A stretch of 22,343 bases of DNA, from positions 1 to 22,343 of the forward strand of contig CAZPNW010000146.1 in the NCBI GenBank assembly GCA_964588175.1, read 5' to 3'. Source of the DNA: JBAZTA01 sp964588175. Its GTDB lineage: Bacteria; Omnitrophota; Gorgyraeia; Gygaellales; Profunditerraquicolaceae. The position numbers were made by a program, and so were the translations under genes. Under the pieces are notes generated by a model. That model was not told where the DNA came from. It saw only the letters and a program-made list of their open reading frames with translations, and did no database searches. Within the stretch, counting starts at the first letter, position 1, and every line of letters begins with the position of its first letter. This document shows, piece after piece, positions 1 through 7,269 of this stretch.

Positions 1-1224
1 GACCTGGGGAATACGGTGATCGTGGTCGAACACGAAGAATCCACTATCAGAGCGGCTGATTTTATCGTTGATCTGGGGCCCGGTGCCGGCAGGCATGGCG
101 GAGAGATCATGTTCGCCGGGACGATGGATGAGTTATTATCCGGTTCACAAACATTAACTGCGAAATATTTACGGAAAGAATTAAGTATTCTCCCCCCTCA
201 GGTCCGCCGGCCGTGGCAAAGGCAGAGATGCCTTGAAATTACAGGAGCGCGGGAGAATAATTTAAAGGATATTACGGTGCAGTTCCCTTTTGGGCTTTTT
301 AGTTGTGTGACAGGAGTATCCGGCTCAGGCAAGTCGACTTTGATAAATGAGATACTGTATAAAGGTTTAGCGAAATCGTTATATGCCTCCAAGGATAAAC
401 CGGGCCAACATGATACGATCAAGGGCGTTGAGCATCTGGATAAAGTGATCATGGTCGACCAATCTCCGATCGGTAGGACGCCCCGGTCGAACCCCGCGAC
501 GTATACGGGAATATTCAGCCATATCCGCGACATATTTTCCAGCCTTCCTGAAGCGCGCCTGCGGGGATACCGTCCGGGAAGGTTTTCTTTTAATGTTAAA
601 GGCGGCCGTTGTGAATCTTGTTCCGGAGACGGCACTAAAAAGATAGAAATGCATTTTCTGCCTGATGTTTATGTGAAATGCGATATTTGCAAGGGAAAGC
701 GTTTTAATGACGCGACTTTAGAAGTAAAGTATAAAGGCAAATCTATAGCTGATGTCCTGGAAATGACGGTAGAAGAAGGATCATCGTTATTTGCCAATAT
801 CCCTAAGATCAAAGAAACGCTTGAGACGTTATATGATGTCGGCCTTGGGTATATCGAGCTCGGGCAGGCTGCGACCACCCTTTCAGGCGGTGAAGCCCAG
901 CGTGTGAAACTTTCATCCGAACTCAGCCGCCGTTCAACCGGTAAAACGCTTTATATATTAGATGAGCCTACAACCGGATTACATTTCGCTGATGTTGAGA
1001 AACTCTTAGGAGTGTTGCAAAAATTAGTTGATAAGGGCAATACCGTGATCGTGATCGAACACAATCTTGAAGTGATAAAATGCGCCGATTATATTATTGA
1101 CCTGGGGCCGGAAGGGGGAGACAAGGGCGGAGAGATTGTTGCCCGAGGGACTCCTGAAGAAGTCATGTTTCAGCCTGGTTCTTTTACTGCCCAATACTTA
1201 AGAAAGGTATTGAAGGGCAGGTGA
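1..1224 (+). CDS. uvrA: UvrA, excinuclease ABC subunit A (C-terminal part, 5' end outside window)
   Basis: UvrA is the cytoplasmic DNA-damage sensor of nucleotide excision repair: an ABC ATPase dimer that finds lesions and loads UvrB. The frame is open from base 1, and 407 codons remain of a protein usually near 940 residues. Fragment residues 1-50 hold the end of the first ATPase module, including its His loop (VVEHEE) and a DLGPGAG motif. The second ATPase follows with Walker A GVSGSGKST (105-113), a zinc module with Cys 204, 207, 227 and 230, signature LSGGEAQ (294-300), Walker B LYILDEPTT (317-325) and a second His loop (VIEHN). All key residues of the C-terminal ATPase are intact, so the gene looks functional. 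It ends at TGA 1222-1224 and is followed by a 370-bp repeat-bearing spacer, so it is not obviously co-transcribed with the next gene. No promoter can be seen because the 5' end lies outside the window. Confidence 0.97.
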   Translation, partial: DLGNTVIVVEHEESTIRAADFIVDLGPGAGRHGGEIMFAGTMDELLSGSQTLTAKYLRKELSILPPQVRRPWQRQRCLEITGARENNLKDITVQFPFGLFSCVTGVSGSGKSTLINEILYKGLAKSLYASKDKPGQHDTIKGVEHLDKVIMVDQSPIGRTPRSNPATYTGIFSHIRDIFSSLPEARLRGYRPGRFSFNVKGGRCESCSGDGTKKIEMHFLPDVYVKCDICKGKRFNDATLEVKYKGKSIADVLEMTVEEGSSLFANIPKIKETLETLYDVGLGYIELGQAATTLSGGEAQRVKLSSELSRRSTGKTLYILDEPTTGLHFADVEKLLGVLQKLVDKGNTVIVIEHNLEVIKCADYIIDLGPEGGDKGGEIVARGTPEEVMFQPGSFTAQYLRKVLKGR

Positions 1225-1280
1225 GGGAGTGATATAGTTAAAATACAGTGTCGCAGGCCACATGACACAATGACACAAGT

Positions 1281-1320
1281 AGTCCATGGTCCACAGTCAA
1301 TAGTCCATAGTTCATGGTAG
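1281..1320. repeat. Degenerate 7-bp minisatellite (consensus AGTCCAT)
   Basis: Read in steps of seven from 1281, the units are AGTCCAT, GGTCCAC, AGTCAAT, AGTCCAT, AGTTCAT and a partial GGTAG. Two units are identical and the others differ by one to three bases. The array is non-coding and lies in the uvrA-TPR spacer. Slipped-strand duplication is the simplest origin. Confidence 0.7.
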
Positions 1321-1325
1321 AGGGA

Positions 1326-1380
1326 GATCCGGTTAACAGGGGATCAGGGACTAGGTAATCCGGAAATCTGGTGATCTGGT
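1326..1380. repeat. Degenerate 8-bp minisatellite (consensus near GATCTGGT)
   Basis: Successive units from 1326 are GATCCGGT, TAACAGGG, GATCAGGG, ACTAGGT (one base short), AATCCGGA, AATCTGGT and GATCTGGT. It begins five bases after the heptamer array. The last two units are clear tandem copies, while the earlier ones are more diverged. Confidence 0.55.
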
Positions 1381-1462
1381 TGCAAGTCGCAGGTCTCATG
1401 TAGCTGGATTCCGGTAAACGGGTGGCTTGGACTAGTTTCGAGCGGGGCATAAAGGCAAACCT

Positions 1463-1480
1463 GCCTGACGGCAGTCAGGC
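1463..1480. repeat. GC-rich inverted repeat, copy 1
   Basis: GCCTGAC (1463-1469) and GTCAGGC (1474-1480) form a perfect 7-bp stem around the loop GGCA. It resembles the palindrome 28 bp further on, and both are built from a CCTGCC/GGCAGG core, so they look like two members of one small palindromic repeat family. There is no T-tract after it, so it is not a canonical terminator. Confidence 0.65.
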
Positions 1481-1508
1481 GTCCCCGCGAGAAAACAGTC
1501 CAAGACAG

Positions 1509-1528
1509 CCTGCCTGCCGGCAGGCAGG
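1509..1528. repeat. Perfect 20-bp palindrome, copy 2
   Basis: The 10-bp arm CCTGCCTGCC is followed without spacer by its exact reverse complement GGCAGGCAGG, centred at 1518/1519. It is far more GC-rich than its surroundings. It could act as a transcription end signal for uvrA in RNA form or be a dispersed intergenic repeat. The lack of a U-tract argues against a standard intrinsic terminator. Confidence 0.75.
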
Positions 1529-1594
1529 GACCCGTTCACAATAAAATACTAACAGGTCACAAATATTAGACGAAATTAATAATACAATAATTAC

Positions 1595-4099
1595 ATGAAA
1601 GAATTTCAAACTAAAAATTTAAAGAAAACCTTGTTCCTAAGCAGTATAGTTGTTCTATTTATGCTCTTTCCCCACAACTACGCAGGCGCGCAAACCGTTG
1701 ACCAGGACGTTAAGGAAGAAGAGAGCATTTTTATCGCCCAGAAGGCTATTGAAGACGGTTTTTATGATGTCGCGCTGTCTCTCTTGGAACGTTTTCTTGT
1801 GCAATATACTGCTTCGCCGCGAAAAGCGGAAGTCAGCCTTCTCATAGGAGAGTGTTATTTCCATCAAAGTAAGTTTCTCGACGCGTTAGGTAAATTTAAT
1901 GAGCTCCTGGATCAACCGGGAGCACGTGAGGTCCAAGACGCAGTTTTGTACTGGATCGCCGAGGTCCATTTCCGGGGAAACAATTACCGTAAAGCCGCCG
2001 ATTATTATCGGTCGGTGATCGATAAATTCCCGAAATCCGCATACCTGGTCGCTTCGTATTATTCATTGGGATGGTGTTTATTCCAGGACCTGCAGTATCA
2101 AGAAGCCTTGAATTATTTTTCTACGATTGAATCAAAATACCCTCATGATCAGCATGTACCGGATTCGTCTTTTAAAATCGTCGAATGCCTCTATAATCTC
2201 AAGGATTATGCGCGGGTCAAGGAAAAGGCAAAATCCTATCTTAAGATATATTCGAAAGATAGCGTAAAAACCGCTTATTTTTATTTCTATTTGGCTGAGG
2301 CTGATTATTACCTTAATAATTTTAATGAAGCGCTGGATGAATATTCGAAAGTGCTTGCTAAAACTACTGATGAGAAAACCAAAGCTGTTTCTCTCTTGGG
2401 GATGGGGTGGTCTGTGCTGCGGTTAAAACAATATGAACAGGCGAAAACAATATTTTCTTCTGTCAAAAGCGAATTCCTGGAAAAAAGGAGCCTCGATGTC
2501 TTATTACTGGGAAAGGCTATACTTAACTTTGAGTTAAAGAATTTCTCTGCAGCAAGAACCAACTATGAATCGCTCATAAATACTACTGAAGACCCGTCAG
2601 TAGTATTGCAGGCATATTTAGGTAAAGCAGACTCGTTATATAATCTCGGTGAATTTAAAGCTGCCGAAACTTTTTATAAAACAGGGTTGGATAAGGCTTC
2701 CCCACAGTCAGCTGCAGGAGAAATAACGGATAAACTTCATTACGGCCTTGCCTGGACGTTTTTTAAGGAAGGAGAATTCAAAGAAGCCATTAAAGAATTC
2801 CAAAAGATCGCCACGCAAAGCGCGGATCAAATCGTTAAGATAAGCGCGCTCTGCCAGATCGGCGATGCGTACCAAGACTCAGGAGATTACACGAAAGCCC
2901 AGGAAGCTTACGATAGTATATTAAAAGGATACCCCGACAGCCTGTATAACGACTACGTTCAGTACCAATTAGGGCTTACCCAGCTCAAGACTGCCGCCTA
3001 TGAAGGCGCCATAATGAGTTTCTTGAGCCTTAAAAAGAATTTCCCAAAATCAAAATTACTTGACGATGCTTCATACGCGCTGGGCTTGGCTTATTTTCAA
3101 AAACAAGATTATCGTTCAAGCAAAGAAATATTCGAGAAATTCATTATTGATTTTAAGGACAGCCCTATGCTTGCCCAGGCAATGTATTTATTCGGGAGCA
3201 GTTTATTTAATTTAGAAGAGTTTTCCGCTGCGATCGAAGCTTTTAAGAACATCCTGCGGGCCTATAGTCAAGATACCGAGCTTTGCCAAAAGGCTGAATA
3301 CGAGATAGCGGATTGCTATTATCAGATGGGCAATGAACCTGAGGCTATGCAACGGTTCAAGGCATTACGGACAAAATATCCCGACTCAAGCCTGACGGCA
3401 GAGATCATGTGGTGGCTGGGGGAGTATTATTACCGGCACAATGATTTAAATTTAGCTGGCCGCTATTTTTCATCGTTGATCAGCGATTTTCCCAAAAGCA
3501 ATTTGATCAATGATGCCTATTATGTGCTGGGGTCTATTTATGTCGAACAGCAGAAATACAGGGATGCGATGGAAAATTTTCAAAAAGTCATCGATTCAGG
3601 GGAGACTGACTTATCCGGGCAAGCCTTGATCGCTATCGCTGATATATATGCGGATCAAGAAAAAACAGAACAGGCTTTTAACGCCTATAATGAGATCGCG
3701 GACAAATTCCCTCATTTGCGCAATCTGGTATTCCCCAAAATCGCCGATCTGCTCTGTAAAGAAAAAAAATTCGTTGAGGCAGTCGCGTATTATGAAAAGA
3801 GCTTGGAGCTTGTCCCCGCGCGGGAGGCAGCACAGATCAGATTTAAAATAGCCGAAGCCTGGCAGGCGCAAGGCAATATCGGCTCCGCGGTCGAAAGCTA
3901 CCTGAAAGTCACGTATCTGCATGCGGATAATACCGCCTTAGTCGTAAAATCGCTTCTGCGGGCCGCTCAGATTTGTGAAGACAAGCCGGATATCGATCAA
4001 GCTATGAATTTTTACAAAAGAATAGCGGGAATGGATGTGCCTGAAGCCAAGTTCGCGCAAGAAAAGTTAGAGGCGATCAAATCCGCTCGGAAGCAATAA
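1595..4099 (+). CDS. Large secreted tetratricopeptide-repeat protein
   Basis: An 834-residue protein with an N-terminal signal peptide: basic start with Lys2, 7, 10 and 11, a hydrophobic core at about 12-27, and a likely signal peptidase I site after the AGA run near residue 32. The remainder is almost entirely TPR-type helical repeats, roughly eighteen to twenty, with the recurring pattern of small/aromatic residues such as A..Y...G.Y..A...F..., often with YP or FP at repeat ends. There is no catalytic motif, so it is probably a protein-protein scaffold in the periplasm or at the outer membrane. The start has no clear Shine-Dalgarno sequence. It precedes ExbB/ExbD/TonB-like genes by only 30 bp, so it is probably their partner, as in Tol/Ton-type modules that carry TPR proteins (YbgF-like). 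Its exact role is unknown. Confidence 0.85.
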   Translation: MKEFQTKNLKKTLFLSSIVVLFMLFPHNYAGAQTVDQDVKEEESIFIAQKAIEDGFYDVALSLLERFLVQYTASPRKAEVSLLIGECYFHQSKFLDALGKFNELLDQPGAREVQDAVLYWIAEVHFRGNNYRKAADYYRSVIDKFPKSAYLVASYYSLGWCLFQDLQYQEALNYFSTIESKYPHDQHVPDSSFKIVECLYNLKDYARVKEKAKSYLKIYSKDSVKTAYFYFYLAEADYYLNNFNEALDEYSKVLAKTTDEKTKAVSLLGMGWSVLRLKQYEQAKTIFSSVKSEFLEKRSLDVLLLGKAILNFELKNFSAARTNYESLINTTEDPSVVLQAYLGKADSLYNLGEFKAAETFYKTGLDKASPQSAAGEITDKLHYGLAWTFFKEGEFKEAIKEFQKIATQSADQIVKISALCQIGDAYQDSGDYTKAQEAYDSILKGYPDSLYNDYVQYQLGLTQLKTAAYEGAIMSFLSLKKNFPKSKLLDDASYALGLAYFQKQDYRSSKEIFEKFIIDFKDSPMLAQAMYLFGSSLFNLEEFSAAIEAFKNILRAYSQDTELCQKAEYEIADCYYQMGNEPEAMQRFKALRTKYPDSSLTAEIMWWLGEYYYRHNDLNLAGRYFSSLISDFPKSNLINDAYYVLGSIYVEQQKYRDAMENFQKVIDSGETDLSGQALIAIADIYADQEKTEQAFNAYNEIADKFPHLRNLVFPKIADLLCKEKKFVEAVAYYEKSLELVPAREAAQIRFKIAEAWQAQGNIGSAVESYLKVTYLHADNTALVVKSLLRAAQICEDKPDIDQAMNFYKRIAGMDVPEAKFAQEKLEAIKSARKQ

Positions 4100-4129
4100 T
4101 CTAATTTTGAATAAACGAAAGGGTAGCGT

Positions 4130-4762
4130 ATGGACCTGTACAGGATGAGCCTTTGGAGCTTGTTTTCGGCCGGCGGGCCTTTAATGTGGCCGATAATACT
4201 ATGTTCTGTGTTTGCCGCGGCGATCGTGATGGAGAAATTCTGGTATCTCCATAAAATAACTCTTGATTCACAATCTTTTCTGGACAATATCCTGGAAAAG
4301 ATAAAAAGGCATCAGATACAGGAAGCTTTGCAGCTTTGTGATAAGCAAGAGACTCCTGTTGCTCATATCCTTAAAGCAGGGATCTTAAAATATGACCGGC
4401 CGCGTCCGCAGATAAAAGAAGCGATCGAAGACGCTTCTTTATATGAAATCCCAAAGTTGGAGAAAAACCTTTCAGCGTTAGCAACGATCGCGCATATTTG
4501 CCCTTTGTTGGGGCTTCTGGGGACGGTTACCGGTTTAGTCAGATGTTTCCAGCTTATTCAGGCGAAATCTACGGTATTAACCCCTGTTTCACCCGGAGAT
4601 CTCGCGGGAGGCATTTGGGAAGCCTTACTGACGACTATAGCAGGGCTTGTTGTCGCTATCCCGGCGTATGTCCTGTATAATTATCTGGTCAGCCGTATTA
4701 ACAATGCTATCCTTGAAATGGAGCGCTCAGCGACAGAATTAGTCAATTTCCTGACTGAATAA
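4130..4762 (+). CDS. exbB: ExbB/TolQ/MotA-family proton channel protein
   Basis: A 210-residue inner-membrane protein of the ExbB/TolQ family, which forms a proton-conducting pentamer around ExbD/TolR and powers a TonB- or TolA-like partner. Three membrane segments fit the family: about 18-38, about 115-140 (containing LLGLLGTVTGL) and about 160-185 (containing EALLTTIAGLVVAIPA). Both conserved family motifs are intact. AAAGGG lies upstream of the ATG with suitable spacing. The gene sits 30 bp after the TPR gene and 16 bp before exbD, so it is in one operon. Sequence alone does not separate ExbB from TolQ. The TonB-like third gene makes the ExbB label slightly better. Confidence 0.92.
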   Translation: MDLYRMSLWSLFSAGGPLMWPIILCSVFAAAIVMEKFWYLHKITLDSQSFLDNILEKIKRHQIQEALQLCDKQETPVAHILKAGILKYDRPRPQIKEAIEDASLYEIPKLEKNLSALATIAHICPLLGLLGTVTGLVRCFQLIQAKSTVLTPVSPGDLAGGIWEALLTTIAGLVVAIPAYVLYNYLVSRINNAILEMERSATELVNFLTE

Positions 4763-4778
4763 TGCAAAAAAGGAAAAA

Positions 4779-5183
4779 ATGAGATTCAGAAAACATGTCG
4801 AATTTGAACATGGCCTCAAACAGATCGATATAGCCCCCTTAATTGACATCATTTTCCTGCTTTTGATCTTTTTTATGCTGACTTCAACCTTTGTCCTACA
4901 GCCGGGTATACCGGTAAAGCTTTCCAAAGCCGTAACGGCTGATGCGCTGCGGCCGGGGAGCCTTGTAATAAACCTTACTTTTGAAGGCAAGATTTATTGT
5001 AACGCCCAAGAGATAAAACTTCCGCAGGCGCTCAAAGACTTACTTACCCGCGCGGCACGGCAAAATTCGGCTGTTTTAATCAAAGCTGATCACCGTTTAT
5101 CATTGGGAAAGATAGTTGAGATTTGGGATATGGCTCGCCAAACAGGTGTAGCTGTCATTAATATCGCTACGGACCTACAATGA
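4779..5183 (+). CDS. exbD: ExbD/TolR-family biopolymer transport protein
   Basis: A 134-residue single-pass inner-membrane protein. The cytoplasmic N-terminus is followed by one membrane helix (about 18-42). The helix contains Asp23 in IDIAPLIDIIF, the aspartate that carries the proton pathway in this family. The periplasmic domain (about 45-134) matches the ExbD/TolR fold pattern, ending in a segment of the type GKIVEIWDMARQTGV. AAGGA precedes the ATG. The last codon overlaps the start of the TonB-like gene as ATGA (5180-5183), which indicates translational coupling. Confidence 0.93.
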   Translation: MRFRKHVEFEHGLKQIDIAPLIDIIFLLLIFFMLTSTFVLQPGIPVKLSKAVTADALRPGSLVINLTFEGKIYCNAQEIKLPQALKDLLTRAARQNSAVLIKADHRLSLGKIVEIWDMARQTGVAVINIATDLQ

Positions 5184-5887
5184 ATCAAGAGATTTCTCAC
5201 CATCACCATAAACCGCTAACCTTTTTTCTGTTTTGCGCTGAAAAGTTCCCTATATTTCAGGGGAATCTCGCCAAAACAGTCGCTCTTTCTTTTTTAAGCC
5301 ATGTAGTATTATTGAGCCTCTTTAGTTTTTCTTTTGGCCCCCGGCTGCCGTATTGCCAGCGCGCTAATATAAGTTTTCTCGGTTCGATTTTACTTCAATC
5401 CGATGTTACTGTTCCTTCACATCGGCGCCAAACCAGCGCGATTGAAAGTATATTCTTAACGAAAACAGCAGCCGCGTTCTTAAAAACTCAACCCGAAAAT
5501 TTTAGAATACAGCCTGCATATGGATTTAAACCGTCGTTGACCAGTCAAATTTCTTTAAAGAAGGATGCTTATTCTTATCATCCCGCCTCGAAAACAGGCA
5601 TCCCTATCTTGAGAGACCATGACATTATGTTCTATCCGCTTCTGCCGCAACATTTTACCTTATACTTCCAAGATAGGCAAAGCGCGCATATGGAGCTTTT
5701 ATATAAAGCCGGAAAAAAACTGAAGCCGAGTTCAATTGTCATAAAACGTAAAATTTCTTCGGGCAACCTTGAAGTTGACTTGTTGAGCATGCGTTATATC
5801 GGGCACTATCTTTTTATACAACAGCGCCATTTTATCGAAGATACGTGGCAAACTATCAAGATTGACCTTACTACGGAAAACAAATAA
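5180..5887 (+). CDS. Divergent TonB-like energy transducer
   Basis: A 235-residue protein whose start overlaps the exbD stop. A short cytoplasmic N-terminus, including a run of four His (7-10), leads into a membrane helix (about 30-53). That helix carries Ser37 and His41, the SxxxH pattern by which TonB family helices contact ExbB/ExbD. The C-terminal part (about 170-235) contains RKISSGNLEVDLLSMRYI and then a W..IKI strand, reminiscent of the TonB C-terminal SSG...LD..A fold. The Pro/Lys-rich spacer of classical TonB is missing and the link region is short, so reach across the periplasm would have to come from elsewhere, for example the TPR protein. Family membership rests on helix motif, position and the short C-terminal match. 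The substrate or outer-membrane partner is unknown. Confidence 0.72.
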   Translation: MNQEISHHHHKPLTFFLFCAEKFPIFQGNLAKTVALSFLSHVVLLSLFSFSFGPRLPYCQRANISFLGSILLQSDVTVPSHRRQTSAIESIFLTKTAAAFLKTQPENFRIQPAYGFKPSLTSQISLKKDAYSYHPASKTGIPILRDHDIMFYPLLPQHFTLYFQDRQSAHMELLYKAGKKLKPSSIVIKRKISSGNLEVDLLSMRYIGHYLFIQQRHFIEDTWQTIKIDLTTENK

Positions 5888-5904
5888 CCGTAAAACTGAT
5901 TACC

Positions 5905-6135
5905 ATGATCAAGATCGATTTTTCCCTCGCGATAACTTTTTGTCTCCTTCTGCCGCTGGTAGTCATTTATATTTTGTGGCTTAAGAGAGTAAAACAAAAA
6001 GAAAAACACCTGTTTCTTAATCCAAGATTCATCTGGTTTTGTTCGGTCTGCACCTACACGTATATCAATACCAAAGAGGCCAGGATCTCAACATGTCCTC
6101 GCTGTGGAAGTTTCAACACCAATAAAACATTATAA
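5905..6135 (+). CDS. Small membrane-anchored zinc-ribbon protein
   Basis: A 76-residue hypothetical protein starting 17 bp after the TonB-like gene. Residues 6-26 form one membrane helix followed by a basic stretch (about 27-34, KRVKQKEK). The C-terminal half has CSVC (46-49) and CPRC (64-67), two CxxC knuckles typical of a rubredoxin-like zinc ribbon. The basic stretch after the helix predicts the ribbon is cytoplasmic. No Shine-Dalgarno sequence is seen, so the start is less certain. It probably belongs to the TPR-Ton operon as its last gene. The function is unknown. Confidence 0.65.
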   Translation: MIKIDFSLAITFCLLLPLVVIYILWLKRVKQKEKHLFLNPRFIWFCSVCTYTYINTKEARISTCPRCGSFNTNKTL

Positions 6136-6191
6136 TTAAGAATTACTGATTGATCTCCTTGAGTACGAGGTCTCATAAAATAAAATTTTAG

Positions 6192-6220
6192 TTGACCGCG
6201 TATCTTTTTGTACTTATAAT
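6192..6220 (+). promoter_or_regulatory. Sigma70-type promoter of the winged-helix/pseudopilin pair
   Basis: TTGACC (6192-6197), a 17-bp spacer and a perfect TATAAT (6215-6220) match the sigma70 consensus at 11 of 12 positions. Transcription would start near 6227, only about 20 nt before the ATG at 6248. AGAGGAGG follows as the ribosome binding site. Confidence 0.75.
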
Positions 6221-6247
6221 TATGTCTACTATTAAAGAGGAGGCGCT

Positions 6248-6454
6248 ATGATTACAGAAATCGGCATTGTAGCCGGAGAGATTTGGCATTATTTAGACCA
6301 GCACGGTGAAGTTGATTTAAATGTTTTGATTAAAAACATAGACAAACCAAGGGATGAAGTCTTAATGAGCCTGGGATGGCTTGCTCGTGAAGGGCATGTT
6401 GTATTACAAAAACTGAACAGTGAATATAAAGTCGCTTTGAGAAAAAATGCATAA
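6248..6454 (+). CDS. Winged helix-turn-helix protein, DUF2582-like
   Basis: A 68-residue protein matching the small DUF2582 winged-helix family: an N-terminal IGIVAGEIWHYLDQHGEV helix, then a second helix pair and the characteristic LGWLAREGHV turn (about 42-51) before a beta wing. Proteins of this family are presumed DNA binding and their targets are unknown. The start is fixed by a strong AGAGGAGG six nt upstream. The promoter at 6192-6220 lies directly in front, and the stop overlaps the next start by 8 nt (6447-6454). The winged-helix protein and the pseudopilin are therefore made from one message, which hints at a link to pilus gene control. That link is inference. Confidence 0.8.
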   Translation: MITEIGIVAGEIWHYLDQHGEVDLNVLIKNIDKPRDEVLMSLGWLAREGHVVLQKLNSEYKVALRKNA

Positions 6455-6806
6455 TCGCCCTCCTCAGCGTAACCGCGGTGTCGTTATTTTAATTGTTTTA
6501 GTAACCTTGATGGTCGTTACTGCGTTAAGCCAGGTTGTTTTGACGATCATTTTAAATCAAGCGCGAATTACGCATCATCAGGTAAGCAGGATCCAGGCAT
6601 ATTATGCTACTTTGGCGGCAATGAACTTAGCCCGGGAAAGCCTGCGGTTAGGCCTATGGACGACCGGCACCTATACACTGGGCCCTTCCGGTTGCACAAT
6701 AAATGACGCAAATATCCCCCACAGGGTCACAATTACTATTGGCGCCGCAAATGGAACTACCGGAGTTCGCCAAATTATGCTGAGCACTGATTACACCTAT
6801 CCGTAA
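6447..6806 (+). CDS. PilX/GspK-like pseudopilin
   Basis: A 119-residue protein with a basic leader ending in Arg-Gly (residues 10-11), then a hydrophobic helix VVILIVLVTLMVVTALSQ and an amphipathic continuation (QAYYATLAAMNLARESL). This is the N-terminal layout of PilX- and GspK-type minor pilins, which, like this one, lack the Glu5 of major pilins. Such subunits cap or prime the pilus/pseudopilus tip. The globular part is short, with Thr/Gly-rich strands and a single Cys. The gene overlaps the winged-helix gene by 8 nt, so it is coupled to it. It stands about 275 bp before the pilus machine operon and is separated from the other pilins by 7.7 kb. Confidence 0.75.
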   Translation: MHNRPPQRNRGVVILIVLVTLMVVTALSQVVLTIILNQARITHHQVSRIQAYYATLAAMNLARESLRLGLWTTGTYTLGPSGCTINDANIPHRVTITIGAANGTTGVRQIMLSTDYTYP

Positions 6807-7021
6807 CATATAAACGTTATCCTCACTCAAGCCTTCTCATTATTTCTATTTCAATTTAATTCCTTAAGCATGCTCCCTCGGGATGTCATTTTATCCGCTA
6901 ACATTGTTGATTTATTATAAACCGAGTAAGTTTATTATAGTTTACATAACTTTATCATGTTAATCCTTCCGTCGATAAAATCGAATAAAGTAATTATAAG
7001 TAAGTTTGAGTAAAAAAACAG

Positions 7022-7059
7022 TTGACAAAATATATTTGTTATGTTTAAATGTTAAACAT
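7022..7059 (+). promoter_or_regulatory. Probable promoter of the pil operon with an overlapping inverted repeat
   Basis: TTGACA (7022-7027), a 17-bp spacer and TTAAAT (7045-7050), with TG at 7042-7043 as an extended -10 element, form a plausible sigma70 promoter. The inverted repeat ATGTTTAA (7041-7048) / TTAAACAT (7052-7059) covers the -10 box and start point, a typical repressor position. The first gene of the operon encodes a helix-turn-helix protein, so autoregulation is an obvious possibility. The AT-rich 6807-7021 stretch upstream shows no gene or clear terminator. Confidence 0.55.
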
Positions 7060-7080
7060 TATGAAAGAAGAAGGTATTAT

Positions 7081-7269
7081 ATGACACGATTAATGAACAT
7101 AGATGAATTAGCGGAATACCTGAGACTGCAAAAGCAGACGATTTACAACTGGCTGTCTCAAGGCAAACTTTCCGGGATCAAAGTTGGCGGTGTCTGGAGA
7201 TTCAGCCGTAAAGACGTCGATAATTGGCTGCGCAGTAGAAAAACAACATCGAGAACAGAGGATAAATAA
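7081..7269 (+). CDS. Small MerR/excisionase-type helix-turn-helix protein
   Basis: A 62-residue DNA-binding protein of the HTH_17/excisionase type: MNIDELAEYLRLQKQTIYNWLSQGKL forms the helix-turn-helix (about 5-31), followed by the wing GIKVGGVWRFSRKDVDNWL (32-50). I chose ATG 7081 because AGAAGG lies six nt upstream. The in-frame GTG at 7006 would put the promoter -35 box inside the coding region. The stop overlaps the pilM start by one base (TAATG). The family includes phage excisionases but also many chromosomal regulators, and no integrase or att site is nearby. As first gene of the pilus operon it probably regulates it. Confidence 0.8.
   Translation: MTRLMNIDELAEYLRLQKQTIYNWLSQGKLSGIKVGGVWRFSRKDVDNWLRSRKTTSRTEDK

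Larger units (their letters stand above)
1225..1594. other. Non-coding spacer rich in short repeats
   Basis: This 370-bp gap between uvrA and the TPR gene holds no ORF with a credible ribosome binding site or recognisable product. It is packed with degenerate repeats: a doubled 8-mer TGACACAA (1263-1270, 1271-1278), a heptamer array (1281-1320), an octamer array (1326-1380), two copies of a GTCGCAGG element (about 1250 and 1386, each followed within a few bases by CATG), and two GC-rich palindromes (1463-1480 and 1509-1528). I see no convincing sigma70 promoter for the gene at 1595. TACAAT at 1583-1588 could be a -10 box but has no matching -35 box. Confidence 0.7.

Noticed and set aside
198..654. 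Minus-strand ORFs opposite uvrA
   Set aside because: They lie wholly within a strongly conserved + strand gene and show no recognisable domain.
1263..1528. CRISPR array
   Set aside because: Repeat units are 7-8 bp and tandem without unique spacers, and no cas gene is nearby.
4739..4990. Minus-strand ORF opposite the exbB/exbD junction
   Set aside because: It is antisense to two well-supported overlapping-operon genes and has no domain or ribosome binding site that I can support.
7006..7080. GTG 7006 as start of the HTH gene, adding 25 residues
   Set aside because: The probable -35 and -10 boxes and the inverted repeat lie inside this extension, and ATG 7081 has a good ribosome binding site and a typical family N-terminus.
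7081..7269. Phage or integrative element signalled by an excisionase-like gene
   Set aside because: No integrase, transposase, attachment repeat or other phage gene is present; the gene is translationally joined to pilM.
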